From: Pseudomonadota bacterium
Lineage (GTDB): Bacteria; Desulfobacterota; Desulfovibrionia; Desulfovibrionales; Desulfomicrobiaceae
Reading direction: 5' to 3'
NCBI GenBank assembly: GCA_023393525.1
Contig: JAEWKZ010000040.1
Span: forward strand, 3,564-67,563
Length of the DNA: 64,000 nt
Below are positions 26,513-37,120 of the stretch, in pieces (the stretch's first letter is position 1; each line of letters starts with the position of its first letter). Position numbers and translations under genes: made by a program. A model generated the notes under the pieces. That model worked only from the letters and a program-made list of their open reading frames with translations, was not told where the DNA came from and searched no databases.

Positions 26513-27673
26513 TCACGGGGTATCGCAGTCATCCTGCGGAATGAGGCTCATCTTGCGCACATGGAACGGCTCCCGGACCTGACCGAGTCTCGCGGTTTGG
26601 CGCAAGAAGACGATGGTCGTCCGGGACAATTCGTAGCCTTCCGGCACCAGCACGATTTCACGGCCGTCGCGGGTGCCGACCACGGCCCGGGACAGGATCA
26701 TGCCCGGTTGCAGCTTGTCCAGGGTGACCTCTATTTCGCTTTGGTCGATGCGGCTGAGTTCCGTCTCCATGGCCGCGAGCATGGCTCGCGGATATTGGGC
26801 GCGGCGCATGCGCGCCAGGATCGCCCCGCCTTCCATTTTTTCGTAGCAGGCCAGGCGGTAGTCCATGGCCATGGCCAAAAGCGCCGCGCTCTGTGTCGTT
26901 TTTCCACCCTCTTCAAATTGCCCGCCGCGAAGCATGAATTCCGCATACTCTTTCAGGATTTCCGTCACATCTTTGAGCTGCGGCAGGTGGCGCACCCATT
27001 CCACGGCCTGCTCCGGATGCCGCGCGAAGAGCACGCGCTCGTCCTCCGTCAGCGCCTGCCCGGAGGTGATTTTTTCCAGCAGCGCCGGAGGCAGTGCGAT
27101 CAGGCCGACGACGGACAGCAGGAAGGCCGTTTCCGCCAGCGTGGGGTCGGCGTGGCGCATGTTCCGGCACAGGCCCCGCAGGATCGGCAGCACCGGACTG
27201 ATCATGTCCCGGACATCGCTGCGCAGCCAGCAGACGAGCTCGTGCACGGCCTTGGCGAAGATGGCGTGGACTTCGTTCACGTTCCGGGTTGCTGACGAAA
27301 TGCGCTTGAAACGAACTATTGCGTCCTCCACGACCTTGATCAGCCTGTCGTCGGCGCACGACGCGGGCAAGACGTGAAAGATCTGGCCGTCGTTGACGGC
27401 CCGCATCAGCGCCGCCGCATCAAGGGGCGCTTTGCTGACCAGCACGCGAGTGCTCTCCGGGCACAATTTCCCGGCCCGGGCCATGAATTCGACGCCGTCC
27501 ATCTCGGCCATGGAGAATTCGGCCAGAATCACGGCGTAGGGCCCTTCTTCGGCGATTCGTTGCAGTCCAAGGCGCGGCCCCAGGGCGATGTGGGTCTCGA
27601 AATTCTTGCGCAGCCTGCGCTGCATGACCGTCAGGGCCTTGCCGTCGGAGTCCACTATCAAAACGGAATTCAT
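26513..27673 (-). CDS. Degenerate receiver plus HD-GYP-like protein
   Basis: A 386-residue protein with the layout of an HD-GYP response regulator. Residues 1-125 form a CheY-like domain (NSVLIVDSDGKALTVMQRR), but the phosphoacceptor Asp is replaced by Glu52 (VILAEFSMAEMDG) and the conserved C-terminal Lys is missing (FHVLPAS). Residues about 150-370 follow the HD-GYP fold (VVGLIALPPALLEKI, ARHPEQAVEWVRHLPQLKDV) but the HD, HHE and GYP residues are absent. It is likely a non-catalytic scaffold or constitutive output protein. Its ATG overlaps the topB stop (ATGA), and AGAGGTGA precedes it. Confidence 0.75.
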   Translation of the reverse strand: MNSVLIVDSDGKALTVMQRRLRKNFETHIALGPRLGLQRIAEEGPYAVILAEFSMAEMDGVEFMARAGKLCPESTRVLVSKAPLDAAALMRAVNDGQIFHVLPASCADDRLIKVVEDAIVRFKRISSATRNVNEVHAIFAKAVHELVCWLRSDVRDMISPVLPILRGLCRNMRHADPTLAETAFLLSVVGLIALPPALLEKITSGQALTEDERVLFARHPEQAVEWVRHLPQLKDVTEILKEYAEFMLRGGQFEEGGKTTQSAALLAMAMDYRLACYEKMEGGAILARMRRAQYPRAMLAAMETELSRIDQSEIEVTLDKLQPGMILSRAVVGTRDGREIVLVPEGYELSRTTIVFLRQTARLGQVREPFHVRKMSLIPQDDCDTP

Positions 27674-29532
27674 GAGTTCACCTCTCTGCGCGCCGACCTT
27701 TCCGGAGCGACGGGGCACGCGGGCGGACGGACGTTGCTGCTCTTGACCCTGCCCACCCCCGAACTGACCATCTCCCGGACCTGATGCATGAACACGCCGT
27801 AGGCGTATGCCCCCTGCTCCATTTCCTTGAGGCGTTTTTCCCATTCTCCGGTCAGTTCGGGCGAAGCCACCTGCGGGATCATGGAACAGACCACGTCCAC
27901 AGCCCAGCAGCCGAGATCCGTGGCCACCAGACGCTTGCCGTCCTTGCCGATATACTTCCTGGCGAGCAGGGTTTCAATGATCTGGGCGCGGGTGGCCGGC
28001 GTGCCGAGGCCGCGTTCTTTCATGGCCTCCCGCAGCTCCTCGTCGTCGACCAGCTTGCCCGCCGTTTCCATGGCCGCCAGCAGCGTGGCGTCGGTGAAAT
28101 GCGCCGGAGGCTTGGTCTTGTGCGCGACCAGCTCCAGGCTCTGGGCCGTGACGGCCGCGCCCTTGCGCAGGTTCGGCAGGGGGTTGTCCTCGGATGCCCG
28201 CCAGGGTTCGGCCTCGAGCCAGCCCTTGTCCTGGAATATCTTGCCCGTGGCCCGGTAGCGGTGCCCTTCCACCCCGATCCACAGCGTCGAGCCGGCAAAG
28301 GTGGCGTCATCCATGAAGGCCGCGGCGAAACGTCTGCAGATCATTTCGTAAACGGCCCACTCATCCTTGCCCAGAGTGGCCGGATTGGCGCGCAGGGCCG
28401 TGGGGATGATGGCGTGGTGATCCGAGACCTTCTTGTCGTTGACGCATTCGAACTTTTTCTTGCCGCCATTGATGTTGGCCGCGGCCGCCTGCGAGATTTC
28501 GGGAAAATGGGCGTAGACCGCGCGCATGTTCTCCAGACATTCCGCGAAAAGCTCTGCTGTCAGATGCCTGGAATCGGTTCGCGGATAGGTGATGAGCTTT
28601 CGTTTTTCGTAAAGATCCTGGGCGATGGAGAGCGTCTGCTGGGCCGAAAAACCAAGCCGCGAATTGGCTTCCTTCTGCAGGTTGGTCAAATCGAAGAGCA
28701 GGGGCGGCTTCTGCCTGCCCTTCTTCTTTTCCATTTCGAGCACTTCACCGTCCCTGCCGACGCAGGCATCGGCCACGACCCGCCCTTCCTCCATGTTCCA
28801 GATCTTGGAATCCTTGAAATCCGGCGGCGCGAACCAGGTGGCCTTGAAGTTCTCGGTCCCATGGGCGAACTCGCCCTCCACGGTCCAATAATCCCGGGGC
28901 GTGAAATTTTCGATTTCACGTCTGCGCTCGACCAGGAGCTTGAGGACCGGGGTCTGCACCCGTCCGACAGTGATCAAGCTGCCTGCGCGCAGCGTGAAGA
29001 GGCGGGAGAAATTCATGCCCACCAGCCAATCGGCCTCGGCTCGGGCAAAGGCTGCGTGCCCCAGGTTTCTTTTTTCCTCTCCGCTGACCATGCCGGCGAA
29101 GGCCTTTTGCAGGCCTTTTTCGGTCATGTCGTTGGCCCAGAGGCGTTTGATCGGCTTGGCGCATCCGGCCAGCAGATAGATGCGGCGAAATATCAGCTCA
29201 CCCTCCCGGCCCGCGTCCGTGGCGTTGACGACGGTCTCTATATCGTCATCGAGCAGGAACTTGCGGATGATCGCGTACTGCTTGGCCGTGGACGGAAGAA
29301 TTCCCAGCGTGAACCGCGTGGGCAGCATGGGCAGCTGGCGCATGGACCAGCGTCCGGACCAGGCCGGGTTCTGCTCGGCCGGTTCGGCGATGTTGACCAG
29401 GTGCCCCACGGCCCAGGTGACCACGTGGCCGGGCCCTTGCAAACAGCCGTCGCCGCGCCCTTTCACGCCAAGCACCGAGGCCAGTTCGCGGGCCACGGAA
29501 GGTTTTTCGGCGATGATCAATGTCCTGGGCAC
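27670..29532 (-). CDS. topB: DNA topoisomerase III (type IA)
   Basis: A 620-residue type IA topoisomerase, with GTG start chosen because GAGGGGATCAC precedes it and the family begins PRTLIIAEKPSVARELA. The Toprim metal motif is NATDAGREGELIFRR; the catalytic Tyr is about residue 316 in KLITYPRTDSRHL. It relaxes negatively supercoiled DNA and decatenates. The C-terminus ends with a short basic tail and no zinc fingers. It is coupled to the degenerate receiver gene downstream. Confidence 0.93.
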   Translation of the reverse strand: MPRTLIIAEKPSVARELASVLGVKGRGDGCLQGPGHVVTWAVGHLVNIAEPAEQNPAWSGRWSMRQLPMLPTRFTLGILPSTAKQYAIIRKFLLDDDIETVVNATDAGREGELIFRRIYLLAGCAKPIKRLWANDMTEKGLQKAFAGMVSGEEKRNLGHAAFARAEADWLVGMNFSRLFTLRAGSLITVGRVQTPVLKLLVERRREIENFTPRDYWTVEGEFAHGTENFKATWFAPPDFKDSKIWNMEEGRVVADACVGRDGEVLEMEKKKGRQKPPLLFDLTNLQKEANSRLGFSAQQTLSIAQDLYEKRKLITYPRTDSRHLTAELFAECLENMRAVYAHFPEISQAAAANINGGKKKFECVNDKKVSDHHAIIPTALRANPATLGKDEWAVYEMICRRFAAAFMDDATFAGSTLWIGVEGHRYRATGKIFQDKGWLEAEPWRASEDNPLPNLRKGAAVTAQSLELVAHKTKPPAHFTDATLLAAMETAGKLVDDEELREAMKERGLGTPATRAQIIETLLARKYIGKDGKRLVATDLGCWAVDVVCSMIPQVASPELTGEWEKRLKEMEQGAYAYGVFMHQVREMVSSGVGRVKSSNVRPPACPVAPERSARREVNS

Positions 29533-29597
29533 GTGATCCCCTCTGTCCGGCGCAAAGCGCAAAGCCCTGTCACCAGGCGGCGCCGGCCCGAATCAAG

Positions 29598-29630
29598 AAA
29601 AAATCCCCGCGCACGCCAATGCGCAGGGAT
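29598..29630 (-). terminator. Rho-independent terminator after the ParA-like gene
   Basis: Minus strand ATCCCTGCGCA, 6-nt loop, TGCGCGGGGAT (one wobble), running into TTTTTTC. It separates the ParA unit from topB. Confidence 0.85.
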
Positions 29631-29652
29631 GGGAAAAAGAGCGTCGCGCATT

Positions 29653-30603
29653 TCAGGAAAAGAGTTCCGGCCGTCCGGTGATCTTGCGCACCAGGTCGCG
29701 GTAGTCCTGGGAGCCGTGAGAGCCCGGCGCGTATTCGAAAATGGTCTTGCCGTAGGCCGGAGACTCGGAGAGCCGCACGTTGTAACGGATCGGAGTACAG
29801 ACGTACTCCCCGTACAGGTCCTTGAGCTTGTCCAGGATGGCGTCGGGGTTCTTGATGCGTTTGTCCAGGAATGTCGGCAGGATGTAGTTGAGGGTCACAT
29901 CGCTGCGATACTTCTGAATCGAGGACAGGCTTTTCAGGAATTCAACCAGTCCTTGAAGGGTCATGACCTCAAGGGAAACGGGGGTGATCAGCTCGTAGAC
30001 ATAGAAAAGCACGTTGACCGTGAGCGGATCCCATCCCGGCGAGGTGTCGACGATGACGTAATCGTAATCCTTTTCGATGGGTTCCAGGGCCTCCACCAGG
30101 GTCAGCTCGCCGCCGAAGTCCTTGCGGTCGATGATGCGCTTGACCCCGGCCAAGGATCTTCCACCGGCCAGCAGCCACAGATTCTCCCGGGCCTGGACAA
30201 TGGTTTCGGCGGGAGGAAGCTCGCCGGTGACCAGTTCCGTGAGCCCGACCTTGGGTTTCTGCCCGAGCAGATAGGCGGCCTGTCCCTGGGTGTCGGTGTC
30301 CACCAGCAGAACCTTGTAGCCGGCCAGGGCCAATCCGGCGGCAAGATTGACCGAAGTCGTGGTCTTGCCCACTCCGCCCTTGCTCAAGGTCACGCCGATC
30401 CTGCGCGGTGCGGATTGCGCTTGCGGTTCGGATACCGGCTCGGTCTCCGGTTCGGACGCCGGCTCGGTCTCCGGTTCGGACGCCGGTTCAAAAAGCGCAA
30501 ACCGATGGCCGCAGGCCCTGCACTGCGCAACCGTGGCGCCCGCGGGAATCTTTGATTCATCGACGTTGTGCTCTTTCTTGCACTGCGGACAGATCACCTT
30601 CAT
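29653..30603 (-). CDS. ParA-family ATPase with N-terminal zinc ribbon
   Basis: A 316-residue protein. Residues 1-36 form an MJ0042-type zinc ribbon (CPQCKKEHN...CRACGHRFAL), residues about 40-63 an acidic Ser-Glu-Pro-Thr linker, and residues about 67-310 a ParA/MinD ATPase with deviant Walker A LSKGGVGKTTTSVN, A' motif LLVDTDTQGQAA and Walker B DYVIVDTSPG. The fusion of a ribbon to ParA is unusual. No parB or parS is adjacent; the partner may be the small protein encoded just upstream. AGGAGG sits before the start. The neighbouring PilZ gene suggests a role in positioning surface or motility machinery, which is inference. Confidence 0.88.
   Translation of the reverse strand: MKVICPQCKKEHNVDESKIPAGATVAQCRACGHRFALFEPASEPETEPASEPETEPVSEPQAQSAPRRIGVTLSKGGVGKTTTSVNLAAGLALAGYKVLLVDTDTQGQAAYLLGQKPKVGLTELVTGELPPAETIVQARENLWLLAGGRSLAGVKRIIDRKDFGGELTLVEALEPIEKDYDYVIVDTSPGWDPLTVNVLFYVYELITPVSLEVMTLQGLVEFLKSLSSIQKYRSDVTLNYILPTFLDKRIKNPDAILDKLKDLYGEYVCTPIRYNVRLSESPAYGKTIFEYAPGSHGSQDYRDLVRKITGRPELFS
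30425..30489. repeat. 24-bp tandem repeat encoding the ParA linker
   Basis: Two full 24-bp copies (one substitution pair apart) and a 17-bp partial copy encode repeated Ser-Glu-Pro-Glu-Thr-Glu-Pro units between zinc ribbon and ATPase. Such repeats can change copy number in frame. Confidence 0.8.
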
Positions 30604-30619
30604 GGACAGCCTCCTGCCG

Positions 30620-31009
30620 TTACTTCAATTTTTTTTCGAGGATTTTTTTGATGATGGGGCTGTCGGCGCCCTTTTCCTCGATTTCCCGGAGCAAAGTATT
30701 GACCGCGTAGTTGACCAGGTTGGACTTCGAGGCCCGCCCCTTGGCTCCTTCAGGCAGCAGGCGCTTCAGGATCTGTTTGGCCTGGGTCAGCCCGTCGAAC
30801 ACGTCTTCGCGCAGATAATGGGTCGTTTTCTTTTTGCTGGCGCCAGTCCTGGTCTTTAACGGCAGGATATTTTTCCCGCTCGGGGGACGCGGAGCCGTCG
30901 GGGACAGGCAGGCATGGATCAGGGAATCGAGCTCTTCAAGTCCGGGCACGGCCGCAAGATCCTGATCATTCCGGAAAAGCTCGCCCAGAATGTCGTGTTG
31001 TTCCTTCAT
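30620..31009 (-). CDS. Small hypothetical protein upstream of the ParA-like gene
   Basis: A 129-residue basic protein (from MKEQHDILGELF). The middle is low-complexity; the C-terminal part (KKKTTHYLREDVFDGLTQAK, then SKSNLVNYAVNTLLREIEEK) has the look of a short strand plus two helices, as in ribbon-helix-helix DNA-binding proteins that partner ParA ATPases. A TTG at 31027 overlapping the PilZ stop is an alternative start. It is 16 nt upstream of the ParA gene. Partner function is inference. Confidence 0.7.
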   Translation of the reverse strand: MKEQHDILGELFRNDQDLAAVPGLEELDSLIHACLSPTAPRPPSGKNILPLKTRTGASKKKTTHYLREDVFDGLTQAKQILKRLLPEGAKGRASKSNLVNYAVNTLLREIEEKGADSPIIKKILEKKLK

Positions 31010-31023
31010 GGCCTTGTCCCGCG

Positions 31024-31470
31024 TCAAGAGGGTTTGCCCACGCTTGAGAGCACGGAAGTCTTGATTTCGCTCATGACCCGGGTCATCCAGTCTATGTAAC
31101 CGGAATCATGGGTATGTATTATCTCCATGCCGCAAATGAGCATTTCCCCCTCATACGGGGAAATGTGCACGATGCGCACGTCCACATGAAAGGAGCGGTC
31201 CGGAAAAACGATCTGCACCCCTTCCAGTATGCTGCCCACGGTGAAGGCGTCGGGGCTGGTGACCGCAAGACCGATTCCGTACATGGAAAGATCCTTGACA
31301 CAGTGGCTCATCCCACCGTGGTTCATGGTGACCAGTCCTTTGGGAACCGGCACGCGAAAGGACTTGCGCACGATCTTCTTTTCCTCGTTCCCGCCGGCGA
31401 TGAGCAGGCCGGAATCCTCGCCCGCGTCCATGGGCTGGTCGTGACCGCCTTGTCCTACCTTGCTGTTCAT
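31024..31470 (-). CDS. PilZ-domain protein (probable c-di-GMP receptor)
   Basis: A 148-residue protein with a full PilZ signature: RKSFR (RxxxR, about residues 35-39) and DLSMYGIG (DxSxxG, about residues 60-67), the residues that contact c-di-GMP in known PilZ proteins. The start has GGAGGTG. It heads the PilZ, small hypothetical, ParA unit on the minus strand, divergent from rlmH. This suggests c-di-GMP input to that unit. Confidence 0.85.
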   Translation of the reverse strand: MNSKVGQGGHDQPMDAGEDSGLLIAGGNEEKKIVRKSFRVPVPKGLVTMNHGGMSHCVKDLSMYGIGLAVTSPDAFTVGSILEGVQIVFPDRSFHVDVRIVHISPYEGEMLICGMEIIHTHDSGYIDWMTRVMSEIKTSVLSSVGKPS

Positions 31471-31665
31471 GCAACACCTCCAAAAACCGTAGGTGGAAAT
31501 TTATCCGTGCTTCGTCGCCCGGTCGATGTAGTGGGATAGGCAACGATTGGCAATGCTGTATTATTGCCCTTGATTTTATTGAAAATCAATCCCTCGACGG
31601 AGTCGCGAAAAAACAGGAGAAGTCTCATGTCCCCGTCGTTGAATCCGGCGGGACTCTGGAGGAAC

Positions 31666-32130
31666 ATGTACAGACTCAAACTGATAACCGTTGGTAAAAT
31701 CAAAAAAAACTACTACCTTGAAGCCATGGAGCACTACGCAAAAATGCTCAGGCCAGTGGTGCGCATCGATGTCCAGAATGTCAAGGATTGTCCCCAGGCC
31801 GACGGAGCGGAGAGAAAGCGGCTCGAATCCGCCCGGATTCTGGACAAGATCGGCCCTCGGGACACCCTGGTCGCCCTGCATGAGACAGGCAGGCTGTTCA
31901 CGTCCGTGGAGTTCGCCTCTTTCTTGCGTCCCCTGCTCGAAAATCCCGCCGGCGAATGCTGTTTCGTCATCGGCGGAGCGCTGGGTCTGTCGCCGGAGCT
32001 TCTCGACCGGGCCCAGTTCCAGTTCAGCCTGAGCCCGCTGACCATGCCTCACGAATTGGCCCAGGTCGTGCTCTACGAGCAGCTCTTCCGGGCCACGACC
32101 ATCATGGCGGGCAGAACCTACCATTACTGA
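31666..32130 (+). CDS. rlmH: 23S rRNA (pseudouridine1915-N3)-methyltransferase
   Basis: A 154-residue SPOUT methyltransferase, the normal RlmH length. The start MYRLKLITVGKIKKNYYLE is preceded by GGAGGAAC and matches the family. The knotted SAM-binding C-terminus shows CFVIGGALGLSPELLDRAQF, SLSPLTMPHELAQVVLYEQL and the YHY end. It methylates helix 69 of 23S rRNA. Confidence 0.96.
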   Translation: MYRLKLITVGKIKKNYYLEAMEHYAKMLRPVVRIDVQNVKDCPQADGAERKRLESARILDKIGPRDTLVALHETGRLFTSVEFASFLRPLLENPAGECCFVIGGALGLSPELLDRAQFQFSLSPLTMPHELAQVVLYEQLFRATTIMAGRTYHY

Positions 32131-32189
32131 ACGACTCGGGCCCCCTCTTCGCCGCCGACAGCGCCAGGCGTCGCGAGTTTGCGCGTACA

Positions 32190-32229
32190 ACAAAAAAAGG
32201 GAGCATCCGTGGGCGCTCCCTTTTTTGTT
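32190..32229. terminator. Bidirectional terminator between rlmH and glpV
   Basis: AACAAAAAAAGGGAGC, 8-nt loop, GCTCCCTTTTTTGTT, serving two convergent genes. Confidence 0.9.
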
Positions 32230-32244
32230 TGATGGCAAACGGTC

Positions 32245-33984
<1,740 letters not shown>

Positions 33985-34066
33985 ACGGACCTCCATTTGC
34001 GGTTAGTGCAACAAACCCCAAAACGCCGCTTCCGATTCTTTCCCGCACCGCGCTGATGCCCTGATC

Positions 34067-34345
34067 TCAGCCCCAGCGCATGACGGTGACGAGAAAGAAG
34101 ACGGATATCACAGTAGCGATCCAGACGGCCATCTCCGTAAGGCCAAGCCAGGCCAGATGGATATAGGCGCTGCCCAGAAGGCTTATGAACAGACGATCTC
34201 CCCGGGTGGTGACGATGGGCAAAAAACCCCGGCGCGCGATGCTCGGGGAAACGATCTGCCACACGGTCATGCCGATGAGCATGAGCACGATGAAGGTGAA
34301 GAAGCCGGCCGTGACGGGCGTCCAGGCCATCCAGCGGATATCCAT
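34067..34345 (-). CDS. glpU: GlpU-like small membrane protein (DUF2160)
   Basis: A 92-residue protein starting MDIRWMAWTPVTAGFFTFI with AGGAGGG upstream. It has three hydrophobic helices (about 10-30, 48-65, 70-88). Such DUF2160 proteins lie between permease and binding protein genes of glycerol ABC operons (glpU in Rhizobium). Its exact role is not known. Confidence 0.8.
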   Translation of the reverse strand: MDIRWMAWTPVTAGFFTFIVLMLIGMTVWQIVSPSIARRGFLPIVTTRGDRLFISLLGSAYIHLAWLGLTEMAVWIATVISVFFLVTVMRWG

Positions 34346-34355
34346 GACAACCCTC

Positions 34356-35149
<794 letters not shown>

Positions 35150-35153
<4 letters not shown>

Positions 35154-36019
35154 GACTTGTCCCCCGTGCCCACGGCCTGCAGGGCCTGGTAGAAGAGCCA
35201 GCAGAACAGCAGGACGATGAGGAAGTAGATGATGGAGAAGGCCGCGGCCGGCCCGAGGTCCATGGCCGTGGACAGCTTGACCAGATAGATGGACAGGAAG
35301 GTCGTGGCGTTGCCCGGCCCGCCTCCGGTCAGCACGAAAGGCTCGGCGTAGATCAGGAAGCTGTCCATGAATCGCAGCAGCACCGCGATGGTCAGGACGC
35401 CGCGCATCTTGGGCAGCTGGATGTAGCGGAACACCGCCCAGCGGCTGGCCCCGTCGATCTTGGCGGCCTGGTAGTAGGCGTCGGGAATGGAGCGCAGTCC
35501 GGCGTAGGCCAGCAGGACCACCAGCGGCGTCCAGTGCCAGACCTCCATGAGCATGACCGTGACCCAGGCGTCGAAGGGGTTGGCGGTGTGGTCGAAGGCC
35601 AGGCCGAGGTTGTTGATGGAGGCTCCCAGGAGTCCGATGTCGGGCCGCGTGAAGATGATCCAGATGGTGCCGATGACGTTCCAGGGAATGAGCAGCGGCA
35701 GGGCCAGGAGCACGAGACAGGCCGAGGCGGTCCAGCCCTTGGCCGGCATGGTCAGGGCGATGCCGATGCCCAGCGGTATCTCGATCAAAAGCACCAGGCC
35801 CGAAAAGATGAGCTGCTTGACGAGGGCGTCATGCAGGCGGGAGTTGGTCAGCATGTCGCGAAACCATTCCGCGCCCACGAAAATGCGCTGTCCCGGGCCC
35901 AGGATGTCCTGGACCGAATAGTTGACGACGGTCATGAGCGGCACGATGGCGCTGAAGGCCACGATGACGAAGACGGGCAGAATCAGAAACCAGGCCCTGT
36001 TGTTTTCCCATTTTTCCAT
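35150..36019 (-). CDS. glpP: Glycerol ABC transporter permease
   Basis: A 289-residue MalF/UgpA-type permease. The start MEKWENNRAWFLILP is chosen as TAGGAGG lies 7 nt upstream; an ATG two codons earlier would sit on the ribosome site. The EAA loop is YYQAAKIDGASRWAVFRYIQLP. It begins 10 nt after glpT and overlaps glpQ. Confidence 0.92.
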
Positions 36020-36029
36020 GCCCATCCTC

Positions 36030-37109
36030 CTACTTGACCAGAAACCGGTCGCGAAAAAGCTTGGTCCGCGCGGGCGGAAAGACAACCCAGCAACTGTCTC
36101 CCGGGACGGCGCGGCCTTCGGGCACCCTGATCTTGAGCTTGGAGCAGCCCGACTCCACGGTCACGATGCTGCTGCTGCCCTCGAACTCCCTGGAGACGAC
36201 GCGGCCGGGCACGGCCCCGTCCCGGGGGGCGTCCGCAAGTTCGAGGTAGAGCGGTCGGATGCCGATCTGGAATTCCCCCCGCCCCGCCCTGGCGGCCACG
36301 TTCGGATCGAGGGGGATGCTGCCGCAATCGAGCACGGCCCTGTTTCCATCCAGGGTGCAGGGCAAGAGGTTCATGCCCGGACTGCCGATGAAGTATCCGA
36401 CAAAGGTGTGCGCCGGGGCCTCGAAAAGCTCGTCCGGGGAACCTATCTGCAGCAGGGCGCCGTCGTACATGATGACGATCTTGTCGGCGAAGGTCATGGC
36501 CTCGGTTTGGTCGTGGGTCACGTAGATGAGCGTCAGGCCGAACTGCTGATGGATCTCCTTGAGTTTGCGCCGCAGCTGCCATTTGAGATGCGGGTCGATG
36601 ACCGTCAGCGGCTCGTCGAAGAGAATGGCGGCCACATCCTTGCGCACCAGTCCCCGGCCCAGCGAAATCTTCTGCTTGGCGTCGGCGGCCAGGCCGCTGG
36701 CGCGTTTGCTCAGGTAGGGGGTCAGATCCAGGATGTCGGCGACCTCGTGGACGCGCGACCGGACCTCGCCCTCCTCCACCTTGCGGTTGCGCAGCGGGAA
36801 GGCCAGATTGTCGAAGACCGTCATGGTGTCATAGAGCACCGGAAACTGAAAGACCTGCGCGATGTTGCGCTTCTCCGGCGGCAGGGTTGTCACGTCCCTT
36901 CCGTCGAAGAGCACGCGGCCCTGGCTCGGAGTCAAAAGGCCCGAGATGATGTTGAGCATGGTGGTCTTGCCGCATCCGCTGGACCCCAGGAGGGCGTAGG
37001 CTCCGCCGTCTTCCCAGACCGTCTGCACCTTCTTGAGCGCGTAATCCTCGTCGCTTGTGGGATTGGGCCGGTAACTGTGGGCGATGTTTTCAAGCTCGAT
37101 TTTGGCCAT
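36030..37109 (-). CDS. glpT: Glycerol ABC transporter ATPase with degenerate signature motif
   Basis: A 359-residue UgpC/MalK-type ATPase with a C-terminal regulatory (TOBE-like) region. Walker A is LGSSGCGKTT, Q-loop VFQFPVLYDT, Walker B AAILFDEPLTVIDP, and the switch His is present in THDQTEA. The LSGGQ signature is replaced by GLAADAKQKISLGRG. With GlpS, which has LSGGQ but no switch His, this predicts one normal and one degenerate ATP site. The start MAKIELENIAHSY has AAGGA upstream. Confidence 0.92.
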   Translation of the reverse strand: MAKIELENIAHSYRPNPTSDEDYALKKVQTVWEDGGAYALLGSSGCGKTTMLNIISGLLTPSQGRVLFDGRDVTTLPPEKRNIAQVFQFPVLYDTMTVFDNLAFPLRNRKVEEGEVRSRVHEVADILDLTPYLSKRASGLAADAKQKISLGRGLVRKDVAAILFDEPLTVIDPHLKWQLRRKLKEIHQQFGLTLIYVTHDQTEAMTFADKIVIMYDGALLQIGSPDELFEAPAHTFVGYFIGSPGMNLLPCTLDGNRAVLDCGSIPLDPNVAARAGRGEFQIGIRPLYLELADAPRDGAVPGRVVSREFEGSSSIVTVESGCSKLKIRVPEGRAVPGDSCWVVFPPARTKLFRDRFLVK

Positions 37110-37120
37110 GTGGAAATCCT

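Noticed and set aside
30425..30489. CRISPR-like repeats
   Set aside because: Contiguous 24-bp repeats without spacers, inside a coding sequence and in frame.
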